DNA of 46,975 nucleotides from Candidatus Fimivivens faecavium (GCA_018716105.1 DVKH01000043.1:1-46975), one strand, 5' to 3'. Counted from the stretch's first letter, positions 34,337-43,665 are shown. Notes: generated by a model from the sequence alone, not told the origin. Translations and numbers: made by a program.

Positions 34337-36348
34337 AGCTTGTTTTTGCGCTCGCCGGGAATCAGAACTGCGGAAAAACCACCCTGTTTAACCAGCTGAC
34401 CGGCTCGAACCAGCATGTCGGGAATTTTCCAGGCGTGACGGTGGAAAAAAAGGAGGGGGAGATCAGGCGCTATCCCGGCGCGGCGGTCGTCGACCTCCCG
34501 GGAATTTACTCCCTCTCGCCCTATACCGCGGAGGAGGTTGTGACGCGGGATTTCCTTCTGGGGGAACATCCGGACGCGATCATCAATATTCTCGACGCGA
34601 CGAACATCGAGCGGAACCTCTATCTCTCGCTTCAGCTGCTGGAGCTTGGCATCCCGGTGATTCTCGCGCTCAACATGATGGACGAGGTTTCGGCGAGCGG
34701 GGGCTCGATCGATATCAAGGCGATGGAGGCCGAACTCGGGGCGCCGGTCGTCCCGATCTCTGCGGGAAAAAACCAGGGGATTTCTGAACTGGTGGATCGC
34801 GCGATGAAAATCGCCAAGGATCACATCGTCCCCGCGCGGGTGGATTTCTGCAAGGGCCCCGTGCACCGGGCGATTCACGCGGTTGCGCATCTTGTGGAGG
34901 ACCACGCGGCTGCCGCCGGGGTGCCGGACCGTTTTGCGGCGGCCAAACTGGTGGAAGGCGACGGGCTGATGCTGGAACGCCTCCAACTTTCAGAGAACGA
35001 GGTTGAGATGCTGGGGCACATCGTCGCCGAGATGGAGGGCGAGCTTGGAACCGACCGCGAGGCGGCCCTCGCCGACATGCGGTATGAGTACATAGAGACG
35101 CTCACCGCGAAGACGGTGGTGAAAACCGGGGAGACGAAAGAGCAGCAGCGGTCTGTGAAGCTGGACAACATCCTGACCCACCGGTATTATGCAATCCCGG
35201 TCTTTCTCGGCATCATGATGCTGGTGTTCTGGATGACCTTTGGGGTTTTCGGGACGTTTTTCAGCGATCTGATGGCCGCGGGAATCGACGCGGTCACGGC
35301 TGCGGCGGACGCGGCGCTGACTGCGTTTGGGATCAGCCCGTGGATTCATTCGCTGCTGATCGACGGCGTTTTTGCCGGTGTGGGAAGCGTGCTCTCCTTC
35401 CTGCCGGTGATTGTGATTTTGTTTTTCTTCCTGTCCCTCTTGGAGGACAGCGGATATATGGCGCGGGTTGCGTTTGTGATGGATAAGCTGCTTCGGAAGA
35501 TCGGACTCTCGGGGCGCTCGTTTGTGCCGATGCTGATCGGCTTTGGGTGCAGCGTCCCGGCGATCATGGCGACGCGGACCCTCGCGAGCGAGCGGGACCG
35601 GAAAATGACCATTCTTTTGACGCCGTATATGTCCTGCAGCGCAAAGCTTCCGATCTATGCCGTATTTACGGCCGCTTTCTTCACATCCTATCAGCCGGTG
35701 GTGATGATTGCGCTCTATGTGATGGGCATCGCCGTCGGCATTCTCAACGCGCTTTTATTCAAAGCCCTCCTATTCCGCGGAAACCCCGTCCCGTTTGTGA
35801 TGGAGCTTCCGGCCTACCGGTTCCCTTCCGGGAAGACGGTGGCGCTCCACATGTGGCAGAAGGCGAAGGATTTCATCATCAAGGCGTTCACCATCATCTT
35901 CATGGCGACGGTGATCATCTGGTTTTTGCAGAGCTTCGATTTCCGCTTTAATATGGTAGCGGACTCGGCGGACAGTATCCTGGCCGCGATCGGCCGAGCG
36001 ATCGCCCCGGTCTTTGCGCCGCTCGGTTTCGGGGACTGGCGCGCGTCGACGGCGCTGATCACGGGCCTGACTGCGAAAGAGGCGGTGGTCAGCACGCTCA
36101 ATATCCTGACCGGCGCGGGCGACGCTTCTTCGCTCAATCTCGTGCTCGGGCAGATGTTTACGCCGTTGACTGCGTTTTCGTTCCTGACCTTTACGCTTCT
36201 GTACATGCCCTGCGTCGCCGCGATGGCCGCCGTGCGGCGCGAGCTGGGGAGCGCGAAGCAGGCGGCGGCAATGATGCTTTACCAGACGGCGGTTGCATGG
36301 GTCTGTGCGTTTGTGGTTTACCAGGCTGGAAGGCTTTTGGGGTTTTAG
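34333..36348 (+). CDS. feoB: Ferrous iron transport protein B
   Basis: A 671-residue Fe(II) transporter: N-terminal G-protein domain with G1 GNQNCGKTTLFN, G3 DLPGIYSL and G4 NMMD, then a helical GDI domain and a membrane domain with about eight helices carrying the two Gate motifs. The G1 Cys in place of the common Ser (GNPNSGKT) is a mild variant, still consistent with GTP binding. Ends at 36348, 10 bases before the Cys-rich peptide gene. Confidence 0.96.
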   Translation: MKLVFALAGNQNCGKTTLFNQLTGSNQHVGNFPGVTVEKKEGEIRRYPGAAVVDLPGIYSLSPYTAEEVVTRDFLLGEHPDAIINILDATNIERNLYLSLQLLELGIPVILALNMMDEVSASGGSIDIKAMEAELGAPVVPISAGKNQGISELVDRAMKIAKDHIVPARVDFCKGPVHRAIHAVAHLVEDHAAAAGVPDRFAAAKLVEGDGLMLERLQLSENEVEMLGHIVAEMEGELGTDREAALADMRYEYIETLTAKTVVKTGETKEQQRSVKLDNILTHRYYAIPVFLGIMMLVFWMTFGVFGTFFSDLMAAGIDAVTAAADAALTAFGISPWIHSLLIDGVFAGVGSVLSFLPVIVILFFFLSLLEDSGYMARVAFVMDKLLRKIGLSGRSFVPMLIGFGCSVPAIMATRTLASERDRKMTILLTPYMSCSAKLPIYAVFTAAFFTSYQPVVMIALYVMGIAVGILNALLFKALLFRGNPVPFVMELPAYRFPSGKTVALHMWQKAKDFIIKAFTIIFMATVIIWFLQSFDFRFNMVADSADSILAAIGRAIAPVFAPLGFGDWRASTALITGLTAKEAVVSTLNILTGAGDASSLNLVLGQMFTPLTAFSFLTFTLLYMPCVAAMAAVRRELGSAKQAAAMMLYQTAVAWVCAFVVYQAGRLLGF

Positions 36349-36358
36349 GAGGTTCGTC

Positions 36359-36541
36359 ATGGGAATAGCGGACGTAGTTCTGATCATAATAATCGCGGCG
36401 GCTTTTGCCGCCGCCGCGGTTGTTTCCCGCAGACGAAAAGGATGCTGCGGCGGGTGCGAAGGATGTTCGGCGCGCGGAAAAGGCTCCTGCGGGGATTGTG
36501 GCAACCGGGCCGGCGAAAGCGCAGGGAAAGGGCTGAAATAA
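36359..36541 (+). CDS. FeoB-associated Cys-rich membrane peptide
   Basis: A 60-residue peptide: one membrane span (MGIADVVLIIIIAAAFAAAA) followed by basic residues and a tail KGCCGGCEGCSARGKGSCGDCG with seven Cys. It matches the FeoB-associated Cys-rich family found after feoB in Firmicutes, thought to act in iron handling with FeoB. The start ATG 36359 has AGGAGG six bases ahead. Confidence 0.9.
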   Translation: MGIADVVLIIIIAAAFAAAAVVSRRRKGCCGGCEGCSARGKGSCGDCGNRAGESAGKGLK

Positions 36542-36662
36542 GAAGCCGGCCTGAGCGGTTTCCGTTATTTTCCGAGGCTGGAAGGCCTGTCCAAAATATT
36601 GGTTGACAAACGTTTGGGTTCACAGTATAATACTAACTGTTCCGCGTAAAGCATAAAATTTT

Positions 36663-36754
36663 GGAGATGTCGCCTAGCTGGTCGAGGGCGCACGACTGGA
36701 AATCGTGTAGGCGTCAAAAGCGTCTCGAGAGTTCGAATCTCTCCATCTCCGCCA
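36663..36754 (+). tRNA. tRNA-Ser (anticodon GGA)
   Basis: Acceptor stem GGAGATG/CATCTCC, anticodon stem-loop CACGA-CTGGAAA-TCGTG with anticodon GGA, a long variable arm (GGCGTCAAAAGCGTCTCG) as in class II serine tRNAs, TTCGAATC T-loop and an encoded CCA end. A terminator follows at 36755. Confidence 0.95.
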
Positions 36755-36786
36755 AAAAGGCACCGCATATGCGGTGCCTTTTTTAT
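36755..36786 (+). terminator. Terminator after tRNA-Ser
   Basis: AAAAGGCACCGC-ATAT-GCGGTGCCTTTTTT, directly after the CCA end. Confidence 0.9.
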
Positions 36787-36912
36787 GCGATTCTGGCTTT
36801 GTGTAGCCAATTCTGGGGTCAAATCACGGTTGCACACCAAGACATGAAGCAGCTTTAAAAAACACGGTAAACTACACAGAAACTACACAGCTGAATCAGC
36901 ATAGATAGATCG

Positions 36913-37300
36913 TCAACCGATCTTCGTCCCCTGCGCGAAATTGTTAAGCTTTTTCGCAGCTTTTTGCATCCTTTGGTCACGCACATGAGTATAGATATCC
37001 ATCGTGGTGGAGAGTTGGGCGTGTCCCATCATCACCTGTGCGTCTTTTGGGTCAATCCCGGCGTCGTAGAGGACCGTTACGTAGAGATGCCGCCACTGAT
37101 GGGGCGTGGCGGCATCTCCAGTCGACTTGCAATAACCGGCCCATAGATCGTCAAATTGACTGCTGGTCAATGGAGACGCGCCCCCGTCTGCGGAGAAGAT
37201 ATAATGGCGCTTGGGTAATAGGGAAAAGCGGAGCGGAGCCTGAAGCTGGTACGCTTTTCTTGTTCCGGGCGACAGTTTTTGCTTTTTGTATGCTGTTTCT
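36913..37300 (-). pseudogene. Truncated tyrosine recombinase/integrase
   Basis: The C-terminal part of a phage-type integrase, complete to its end. It has the catalytic box HQWRHLYVTVLYDAG, the GHAQLSTTMDIYTHV region with the active Tyr, and HPQ-like spacing. The frame is open back to about 37300 but the N-terminal two-thirds is missing and a stop lies just beyond. It sits 130-200 bases past tRNA-Ser, a usual integration target, so it is the remnant of an integrated element. No second copy of the tRNA end is visible in the window. Confidence 0.8.
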
Positions 37301-37432
37301 TATGGTATACTAAACCCGGACGGCCAATCAAAGGCGGCACAGACGCTTTCCGGACATAAAACCGGTCATCTATGCAGGAAAACGATGTGTTTCCGACACC
37401 AATCAAATGAAGTAGAAATAGGAGGTAGATCT

Positions 37433-38668
37433 ATGAAACGCTTGCTTTCAGCTCTTTTGGGGGCGGCAATGATCCTATCGATGTCGCCGCTGACGTTTTC
37501 GGCGTCGGCTTCGAGCAGTCTTTCGCCTGGCGACATCGTAGAAAGAGGCGACGAGTACTACGACGACGTGGTGTCCAGCCTGACGCCTGGAAAGACCTAC
37601 TACATAGCAATTGCCCCGTATGACCGCGATGTGGACCTCGATCTGAGAAGCTCTGCGAAGAACCATCTTGAGGCTGAGTCGATCAGCGATAACAGGAATT
37701 TGAGCCTTGGCGGCAGCCTTTCCATCTCCCGCCGCAAGGTATCGAGCGACGAATACTGGTATTTTGCAAAGCTCGACGTCCGGGATGTCTCAGCGACCTC
37801 ATACCCTGAAGACGGCTATGATTTGACCGGATATATCGATGCCGGCGGCGACGTCGGTGAGATCGAAGTCAGCGCTACCATTGAATATGAAGAGGGCGGC
37901 GGTTATCTCGAAGAGATCCCGCGGTTCTATATCTATGATGATGAAGAGGATATAGAGCTCACCCTGCCGGACGGCAATGGGATGCTCGTCATCAACTCGA
38001 GAAACGTTAAGTCCAAGTACCTGCTCGCGATGGATACCGATTACAACAGCGCCATCGCAGAGAAGTTCCCGGACGCGAATCTTGACTTCTACAACGGCAA
38101 CGGGACTTCCTTTAAGCGGACCTGCAAAATGTACATTGAGGCGGATTCCGACGAATTCTTGTACGAATACCGCGACGGGAAATTGATCGACCACACGAAG
38201 AGCTATGACGATTCGGAAGGCGCGTTTGTCTTCAACGTCGACAGACTTGGCACCTACATTCTCTCCGACAAGAAGCTCAGCGGCTCGGTTTCCGGCGCCA
38301 TCGACAATCCCTCTTCGTCCTCCGGCAGCGGCGCCTCGAATCCGACCCCGCCTGCAGCGGACGATGCGGCGGCTGGCCGCCAGCAGGTTTCGGATCTTGT
38401 TTCCACTTACTTCACCAACAAGTTTGTCGTGGTCAATTACGGCACTTCGTACGGCAGCATCGGTAAAACCATCGGCTTGCAGTGCAAACCGGATCTCACC
38501 GGATTCAACACCGCAAACCTGAAAGTTTATGCCTACGACGCAGCCAAGAACCAATTCCTGATTCAGAACTACGCTTACCCGAAATATTCGAACGGAACCC
38601 TTACTTTCAACAGCAATGTAACCGGTTACTATGTGATTTCGGATGGAGCGCTGACCTTTAAAAAGTAA
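37433..38668 (+). CDS. Secreted protein of unknown function
   Basis: A 411-residue protein with a signal peptide (MKRLLSALLGAAMILSMSPL followed by TFSASAS, likely cleaved near residue 27). The mature part is rich in Asp, Glu, Tyr and Ser; the last 110 residues follow a Pro/Ser/Ala-rich linker (PTPPAADDAAAG) and form a separate domain. I recognise no catalytic motif; it could bind a surface polymer. The ATG at 37433 has AGGAGGT six bases ahead. An extended -10 promoter (TGGTATACT) lies about 120 bases upstream. A terminator follows at 38680. Confidence 0.8.
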   Translation: MKRLLSALLGAAMILSMSPLTFSASASSSLSPGDIVERGDEYYDDVVSSLTPGKTYYIAIAPYDRDVDLDLRSSAKNHLEAESISDNRNLSLGGSLSISRRKVSSDEYWYFAKLDVRDVSATSYPEDGYDLTGYIDAGGDVGEIEVSATIEYEEGGGYLEEIPRFYIYDDEEDIELTLPDGNGMLVINSRNVKSKYLLAMDTDYNSAIAEKFPDANLDFYNGNGTSFKRTCKMYIEADSDEFLYEYRDGKLIDHTKSYDDSEGAFVFNVDRLGTYILSDKKLSGSVSGAIDNPSSSSGSGASNPTPPAADDAAAGRQQVSDLVSTYFTNKFVVVNYGTSYGSIGKTIGLQCKPDLTGFNTANLKVYAYDAAKNQFLIQNYAYPKYSNGTLTFNSNVTGYYVISDGALTFKK

Positions 38669-38679
38669 GCCGCATGAGA

Positions 38680-38711
38680 AAACCGCCCCGAAATCGGGGC
38701 GGTTTCTTTCT
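38680..38711 (+). terminator. Terminator of the secreted-protein gene
   Basis: AAACCGCCCCG-AAAT-CGGGGCGGTTT followed by CTTTCT, 11 bases past the stop. The remaining 38712-38913 holds no gene that I can support. Confidence 0.85.
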
Positions 38712-38913
38712 GATCAGACAAATTCTTTTCCATAATCAGCGCCGAAATCCCGTTCGGGCGTTTTTCTTTCGCGCCCTTCCGGTTCTCGATATTTGGCGGG
38801 GAGCAAGGCGCCTTCCGGACTGGATTCCCTCCGATCCGGGCAGAGGAAGCGGCCCTCTAAAAAGAAACGGCATAATAGAAAAGGACGCCTAGAGAAGCGC
38901 CCCTTTCGCATTA

Positions 38914-40107
38914 TTATTTGGTGTAGTTGTCGAAGTACCCCTGAACCAACACGATCGGCGTTCCCTTATCGCCGCTTCCGGAAGTCAGATCGCAGAGAGA
39001 GCCGATCAGATCGGTGAGACGGCGGGGGGTGGTACCCTGGGAGACCATCTTTCCGGTCAGGTCGCTTTCTTTGTTTCGGATGTAGTCTGAGATAGCGTCC
39101 TTCAGCGCCTTGCCATTGAGATCTTTAAACTCGTTGTCGGCGAGGTATTTCAGCTTTACCTCGTTCGGCTGGCCTTCGAGGCCCGCAGTGTAAGCGGGGG
39201 AGACGACAGGGTCGGCGAGTTCCCAGATCTTTCCGACCGGGTCGCGGAACGCGCCGTCGCCGTAGATCATCGCTTCCACCCGGGCGCCGGTGCGGTCGAA
39301 CAGTTTTTTCTGGATCGCTTCCACGACAGGGGCGCAGTCGCGTGGGAAGAGCTTGACCTTTTCCTCGGTCGCTTTGTTGGAACCGAGCAGCCCATATTTC
39401 TCGTTGTAACCGCTGCCGTCCACCGATTCGGTCAAGATATCGCTCAGGCAAAGGGCCTTCTTCGCGCCGGCCGCGAGGAGAAGCCGTCGGGAGCGCTCCC
39501 GGCTGTGGATATCGCAGCAAAGAACCTGATCTGTATAGGAAAGAATGTTCCTGCAGTCATTGGCGAGGATAATCTCCACCTCACAACCGGCTTCCAGAAT
39601 CAGGTTCTTATAATATTCGATATAATCAACGCCGGTGAACGGGTGCCGGACGTAGCCGAACAGCTCGCGGAAACGTTCTTCCGTAAGAACGTCGGTCCCT
39701 GGGTTGATCCCCTTTTCATCGAGCGCGTCGAGGCTGACGAGATGGTTCCCGACTTCATCAGAAGGGTAGCTGAGCATCAGAACGATTTTTCTGGCGCCCT
39801 TCGCGATCCCCTTGAGGCAGACGGCAAACCGGTTCCGGCTGAGAATCGGGAACAGGACGCCGATTGTTCCGCCGCCGAATTTCGCCCTGACGTCGGAGGC
39901 GATCTGCTCGATTGTCGCGTAATTGCCCTGCGCGCGGGCGACAACCGCTTCGGTCACGGCGACGACGTCTCGATCCCCTAGGCGAAATCCATCGGCGCTC
40001 TTTGAGGCCTCTATAACACTGTCGACGACGATGCCCACGATGTCGTCTCCTTCACGGATAATGGGAGCACGGATTCCTCTCGATACGGTTCCGACTAATC
40101 TTTCCAA
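38914..40107 (-). CDS. CofE-like coenzyme F420-0:L-glutamate ligase family protein
   Basis: A 397-residue protein of the COG1478/CofE fold: RGIRAPIIREGDDIVGIVVDSV, GDRDVVAVTEAVVARAQGNYA and the FGGGTIGVLFPILSRNRF motif at the start, with YGDGAFRDPVGKIWELADPVVSP near the C-terminus. In methanogens and actinobacteria such enzymes add glutamate to F420. Many Firmicutes carry this homologue without known F420 genes, and none is in this window, so the substrate is unsettled. Start TTG 40107 follows GGAGGG by 8 bases; promoter TTGCAG-17-TATACT at 40155-40183 on the minus strand. Confidence 0.85.
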   Translation of the reverse strand: MERLVGTVSRGIRAPIIREGDDIVGIVVDSVIEASKSADGFRLGDRDVVAVTEAVVARAQGNYATIEQIASDVRAKFGGGTIGVLFPILSRNRFAVCLKGIAKGARKIVLMLSYPSDEVGNHLVSLDALDEKGINPGTDVLTEERFRELFGYVRHPFTGVDYIEYYKNLILEAGCEVEIILANDCRNILSYTDQVLCCDIHSRERSRRLLLAAGAKKALCLSDILTESVDGSGYNEKYGLLGSNKATEEKVKLFPRDCAPVVEAIQKKLFDRTGARVEAMIYGDGAFRDPVGKIWELADPVVSPAYTAGLEGQPNEVKLKYLADNEFKDLNGKALKDAISDYIRNKESDLTGKMVSQGTTPRRLTDLIGSLCDLTSGSGDKGTPIVLVQGYFDNYTK

Positions 40108-40154
40108 GGTAAAGCCCTCCGTTTTTTTGAGTCCAGTTCGGTTTCCAGTATTTT

Positions 40155-40183
40155 AGTATATCAGTTCGTTTTCCGCTCTGCAA
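40155..40183 (-). promoter_or_regulatory. Promoter of the CofE-like gene
   Basis: On the minus strand TTGCAG (40183-40178), a 17-bp spacer and TATACT (40160-40155). Confidence 0.8.
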
Positions 40184-40239
40184 CAAAATTGAGAGGAATT
40201 AATGGATTTTTTTGTATTTGTGAAAGGTTATAACGTAAT

Positions 40240-40395
40240 TATGATATAATAACCGCAGTGAATTGGCCTTGGCCATTCCGCCCCGCCTGTGGCGGGGCCT
40301 GCGCGGCGGACGCCGCGCGCTGCGCTTACTGCATCACATCCGCCCGGCTGCGGCCGGGTCCCGCCGCTCCCCGCAGCGGGCGAACCGCTTTGCGG
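40240..40395. repeat. Structured intergenic repeat, copy C
   Basis: Same unit as at 1-331, beginning TATGATATAATAACCGCAG. Stems match those of copies A and B while loops differ (CCGCC-TGT-GGCGG here, CCGCC-AGA-GGCGG there), which is what conserved base pairing would leave. The AT-rich gap 40184-40239 before it holds nothing else visible. Confidence 0.85.
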
Positions 40396-40545
40396 CCCGC
40401 TGATATGATGCAATAACCGCAGTGAATTGGCCTTGGCCCAATCCGCCCCGCCTGTGGCGGGGCCTGCGCGGCGGACGCCGCGCGCTGCGCTTGCTGCATC
40501 ACATCCGCCCGGCTGCGGCCGGGTCCCGCTGCTCCCCGCAGCGGG
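40396..40545. repeat. Structured intergenic repeat, copy D
   Basis: Second tandem copy of this block, ending at CAGCGGG and so lacking the last CCGCTTTGCGG segment. It is followed by AT-rich unique DNA and the minus-strand small gene. Confidence 0.85.
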
Positions 40546-40582
40546 AGATTACAAAAAAGAACGGCCGCCGGCCTTCTTCTGG

Positions 40583-40762
40583 TCAGCGGCCTTCTTCTGT
40601 GGCCATCGAACGCTCGAGCATGATATGCTCGGCGCACTGCTTGAGTTCGCCAAGCGTCGCAATTTCGACGCCCGATTCAGAAAGCGTATTACGGACAAAG
40701 GGTGGCAGGGACCGAAAATAGCCGTTGAGATCCGGGTTGCAGAGATAATAATTATAGGACAT
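40583..40762 (-). CDS. Small protein of unknown function
   Basis: A 59-residue protein, MSYNYYLCNPDLNGYFRSLP at the start and a helical second half (LGELKQCAEHIMLE). No family recognised. Start ATG 40762 has GAGGTG 6 bases ahead; a GTG 9 bases earlier overlaps that site. The 3' end carries two near-copies of CGGCCTTCTTCTG (plus strand), so the C-terminus may have been remodelled by the repeat next to it. Conserved-looking codon use and a good ribosome site support it as real, with moderate confidence. Confidence 0.6.
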   Translation of the reverse strand: MSYNYYLCNPDLNGYFRSLPPFVRNTLSESGVEIATLGELKQCAEHIMLERSMATEEGR

Positions 40763-40862
40763 CGGAATCACCTCGGGATTAGTTTGCGCCGCCCCAAAGA
40801 AAGCATGACAGGAAAATTTCAGAGCGGAAAACTGCCGCCCTGCGGAAACGGAGAGCGTTAAA

Positions 40863-41288
40863 TTGAAAAAGCTTTTGGATTTTTATATAAAATACCGCGA
40901 AATATTCGCGTATCTCGTTTTCGGCGTGTTGACGACGGCGGTGAATATCGCCGGTTACGCCGCTTTGACACGGATTTGGCGGATGGAGGAAATGGCTGCG
41001 ACGGCGGCTGCGTGGGCGATTTCGGTTGCGTTTGCCTATTTCACAAACAAGCTTTTTGTCTTTGAGAGCAAGAGCTTTGCGCCAGGCGTGATATTAAAGG
41101 AAGCGGCGTCGTTTGCGCTCTGCCGCCTGTTTTCCGGCGCGGTGGATCTGGGAATCATGTGGCTGTTCGTGATTCGGCTTTCCTATCCCGATATGGTGAT
41201 TAAAATTGGGTCCAACATCATCGTGATCGTCATGAATTACGTCTTATCAAAATTCCTGATTTTCCGCAGAAAACCGGATGACGCCTGA
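40863..41288 (+). CDS. GtrA-family membrane protein
   Basis: A 141-residue protein with four membrane segments and the family patterns YLVFGVLTTAVNIAGYA, FAYFTNKLFVFESKS and a C-terminal NYVLSKFLIFRRK. GtrA proteins are flippase-like partners in moving lipid-linked sugars for glycosylation of surface polymers. The start is TTG 40863, with GGAG about 9 bases ahead. No glycosyltransferase partner gene is directly adjacent. Confidence 0.9.
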   Translation: MKKLLDFYIKYREIFAYLVFGVLTTAVNIAGYAALTRIWRMEEMAATAAAWAISVAFAYFTNKLFVFESKSFAPGVILKEAASFALCRLFSGAVDLGIMWLFVIRLSYPDMVIKIGSNIIVIVMNYVLSKFLIFRRKPDDA

Positions 41289-41350
41289 CAAAAGAGAAAG
41301 AATAAGACAATCCCCCGTCTTCGTATACTGTTTCATAGGGGGTGTTGGCT

Positions 41351-41629
41351 GTGTTCTGCCGGGCGAACGACTTGAGATGCAAGGATGTTGTAAACGTCAA
41401 AAACGGCTGCAGGCTCGGCTGTGTCTGCGATTTTGAAATTGACATGTCCTGCGCGAAGGTGGTGTCGCTGATCATTTATGGAAAATGGAGGCTGTTCGGG
41501 CTTCTCGGGCGCGGAAAGGACTGCGTCATCCGCTGGAGCGACATCCAGATCATTGGGGAGGACACCATTCTGGTAAACTTCGACGCCCCGGCCGACCGGT
41601 CCAGGCGAAGCGCTCGGAACCGCCGGTAA
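41351..41629 (+). CDS. YlmC/YmxH-type PRC-barrel sporulation protein
   Basis: A 92-residue PRC-barrel protein: [39 protein letters not shown] and [18 protein letters not shown] match the YlmC/YmxH family, whose genes are expressed during sporulation in Bacillus; their exact role is unclear. Start GTG 41351 has GGGGGTG ahead. An upstream GAATAAG...CGTATACT could be a sigma-E type promoter, which is weak evidence. Confidence 0.85.
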   Translation: MFCRANDLRCKDVVNVKNGCRLGCVCDFEIDMSCAKVVSLIIYGKWRLFGLLGRGKDCVIRWSDIQIIGEDTILVNFDAPADRSRRSARNRR

Positions 41630-41706
41630 ACGGCGCCGCAAATCTGTTGCCGGCGCATTTTCTGCGGAGAAATGCGGAAAAAAGAGCGATTTTTTGGGAA
41701 AAGCCC

Positions 41707-41735
41707 TTGCAATTGATTTTCTGGAATGGTATAAT
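41707..41735 (+). promoter_or_regulatory. Promoter of rpsB
   Basis: TTGCAA, a 17-bp spacer and TATAAT (41730-41735), 106 bases before the rpsB start, leaving a leader of about 100 bases. Confidence 0.9.
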
Positions 41736-41841
41736 CGTACAGCAAAACGCACGTTCTGCAATTGTGAAAGAGGTGGCCCTCCGGGGTTCCTTTCATAAAG
41801 CGCGCAGGGCGGAGGAAACAACTTTAGGAGGTAAAGAAAAC

Positions 41842-42573
41842 ATGAGCGTCGTATCCATGAAGCAGCTCCTGGAAGCGGGCGTCCACTTTGGACACCAGAC
41901 CCGCCGCTGGAACCCGAAAATGGCCCCGTATATCTTTACGGAGCGCAACGGCATCTATATCATCGACCTGCAGAAGACGGTCCGGATGCTGGAAGAGGCC
42001 TATATGTTCGCGCGCGATCTCGCGGCGAACGGCGAGACGATTCTGTTCGTCGGCACCAAGAAGCAGGCGGGCGAGTCGATCCGCGAAGAAGCGGAGAGAG
42101 CCGGCATCCACTATGTAAACGCCAGATGGCTGGGCGGCATGCTCACCAACTTCAAAACCATCCGCCGGAGAATTGAGCGCCTTGCCCAGCTTCGGAAAAT
42201 GGAAGAGGACGGCACCTTTGACCGTCTGCCCAAAAAGGAAGTTGTAAAGCTTAATCTCGAGATTGAAAAGCTTGAAAAATTCCTCGGCGGCATCAAAGAA
42301 ATGAAAAAACTGCCCGGCGCGCTGTTTGTCGTCGATCCCCGCAAGGAGAAAATTGCGGTTTCGGAAGCGAAGAAGCTCGGGATCCCGGTCATTGCGATTG
42401 TGGACACCAACTGCGATCCGGACGAAATCGATTATATCATCCCCGGCAACGACGATGCGATTCGTGCGGTCAAACTGATCTCCCAGACCATCGCGAGCGC
42501 CGTGATCGAGGGACGGCAGGGCCAGGACAACGCTGGGGAAGAGTCCAAGGATGGGGACGTAGCGGCCGAGTAA
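41842..42573 (+). CDS. rpsB: 30S ribosomal protein S2
   Basis: A 243-residue S2: [46 protein letters not shown], the central coiled coil (about 100-150) and the [21 protein letters not shown] motif. The ATG at 41842 follows AGGAGG by 10 bases; the frame is open far upstream but that part overlaps the promoter. The C-terminal tail is acidic. It precedes tsf, the standard order. Confidence 0.97.
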   Translation: MSVVSMKQLLEAGVHFGHQTRRWNPKMAPYIFTERNGIYIIDLQKTVRMLEEAYMFARDLAANGETILFVGTKKQAGESIREEAERAGIHYVNARWLGGMLTNFKTIRRRIERLAQLRKMEEDGTFDRLPKKEVVKLNLEIEKLEKFLGGIKEMKKLPGALFVVDPRKEKIAVSEAKKLGIPVIAIVDTNCDPDEIDYIIPGNDDAIRAVKLISQTIASAVIEGRQGQDNAGEESKDGDVAAE

Positions 42574-42595
42574 TCCAAAAAAGTATTTTATTCGT

Positions 42596-42625
42596 GATGC
42601 CCGGGCGTTTGTTCGGGCATCCTTT
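42596..42625 (+). terminator. Stem-loop between rpsB and tsf
   Basis: GATGCCCG, a 10-base loop, CGGGCATC and CTTTCT: a moderate terminator 22 bases after rpsB that could let only part of the transcripts reach tsf. Confidence 0.65.
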
Positions 42626-42689
42626 CTGATAAGAAGCATTTCAAAATGGATGAAACTGCCCTTTAATAAATGAAAATGGAGGAACAACA

Positions 42690-43610
42690 ATGGCATCATT
42701 TACAGCAAAAGACGTTGCCGCGCTCCGCGAAACCACCGGCTGCGGCATGATGGACTGCAAAAAGGCGCTGACCGAATCCGACGGCAACATGGATAAAGCG
42801 ATCGAATTTCTCCGTGAGAAGGGCCTCGCCGCTGTCGCGAAGAAAGCGGGCCGCGTGGCCGCCGAGGGCATCGTCCTCGCCGAAGTGGACGCCGCCAAAA
42901 AAGTTGGCGTTGTGATCGAGGTCAACGCGGAGACCGACTTCGTCGCGAAGAACGATTCTTTCCAGGGCTTTGTCAAAAACTGTGCGCGCGCGGTGATTGA
43001 CCAGAATCCCGCCGATGTCGACGCGCTGCTCGCCGTCAAGGATTCGACCGGCATGACCATTGAGGAACAGCTCCGCGATAAGGTTCTGACCATCGGCGAG
43101 AACATGAAGGTCCGGCGCTTCACCCGCTATGAGGGCGATCTCGTCGCCTATGTGCACGGCGGCGGGCGGATTGGCGTCCTCGTCAAATTTGATACCGACG
43201 TTGCCGGCAAAGACGGCTTTATGGATTATGCGAAGGACATTGCGATGCAGATCGCCGCGATCAATCCGGCTTACCTCTGCAAAGAGCGCGTGCCCGCCGA
43301 GGTCGTGGCGAAAGAGAAAGAGATTCTCGTCGCGCAGATCGAGAACGACCCCAAACTCAAAAACAAGCCCGCCAATGTCATCGAAAAGATGGTCGAGGGC
43401 CGGATCGGCAAATATTACAAGGAAAACTGCCTGATGGAGCAGCCGTTCGTTAAGGACGGAAACCTGACCGTCGAGCAGTACACCGAGAACACCGCGAAGG
43501 CGCTCGGTGGAAAGATCGCCGTTGTGGACTACGTCCGCTATGAGAAGGGCGAGGGCATTGAAAAGAAAGAAGACGATTTCGCGAGCGAAGTCGCCGGAAT
43601 GATCAAATAA
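42690..43610 (+). CDS. tsf: Elongation factor Ts
   Basis: A 306-residue GDP/GTP exchange factor for EF-Tu. N-terminal UBA-like domain with VAALRETTGCGMMDCKKALTE, the core with EVNAETDFVAKND (the Asp-Phe contact to EF-Tu) and HGGGRIGVLVKF. Start ATG 42690 has GGAGG ahead. A strong terminator follows at 43630. Confidence 0.97.
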   Translation: MASFTAKDVAALRETTGCGMMDCKKALTESDGNMDKAIEFLREKGLAAVAKKAGRVAAEGIVLAEVDAAKKVGVVIEVNAETDFVAKNDSFQGFVKNCARAVIDQNPADVDALLAVKDSTGMTIEEQLRDKVLTIGENMKVRRFTRYEGDLVAYVHGGGRIGVLVKFDTDVAGKDGFMDYAKDIAMQIAAINPAYLCKERVPAEVVAKEKEILVAQIENDPKLKNKPANVIEKMVEGRIGKYYKENCLMEQPFVKDGNLTVEQYTENTAKALGGKIAVVDYVRYEKGEGIEKKEDDFASEVAGMIK

Positions 43611-43629
43611 AACGGCAAATCAGGAATGC

Positions 43630-43665
43630 AAAAAAAGTGGGACGGAAGACCGTCCCACTTTTTTT
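43630..43665. terminator. Terminator after tsf
   Basis: A perfect 16-bp stem with AAAAAAAGTGGGACGG and CCGTCCCACTTTTTTT around loop AAGA. Confidence 0.9.
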
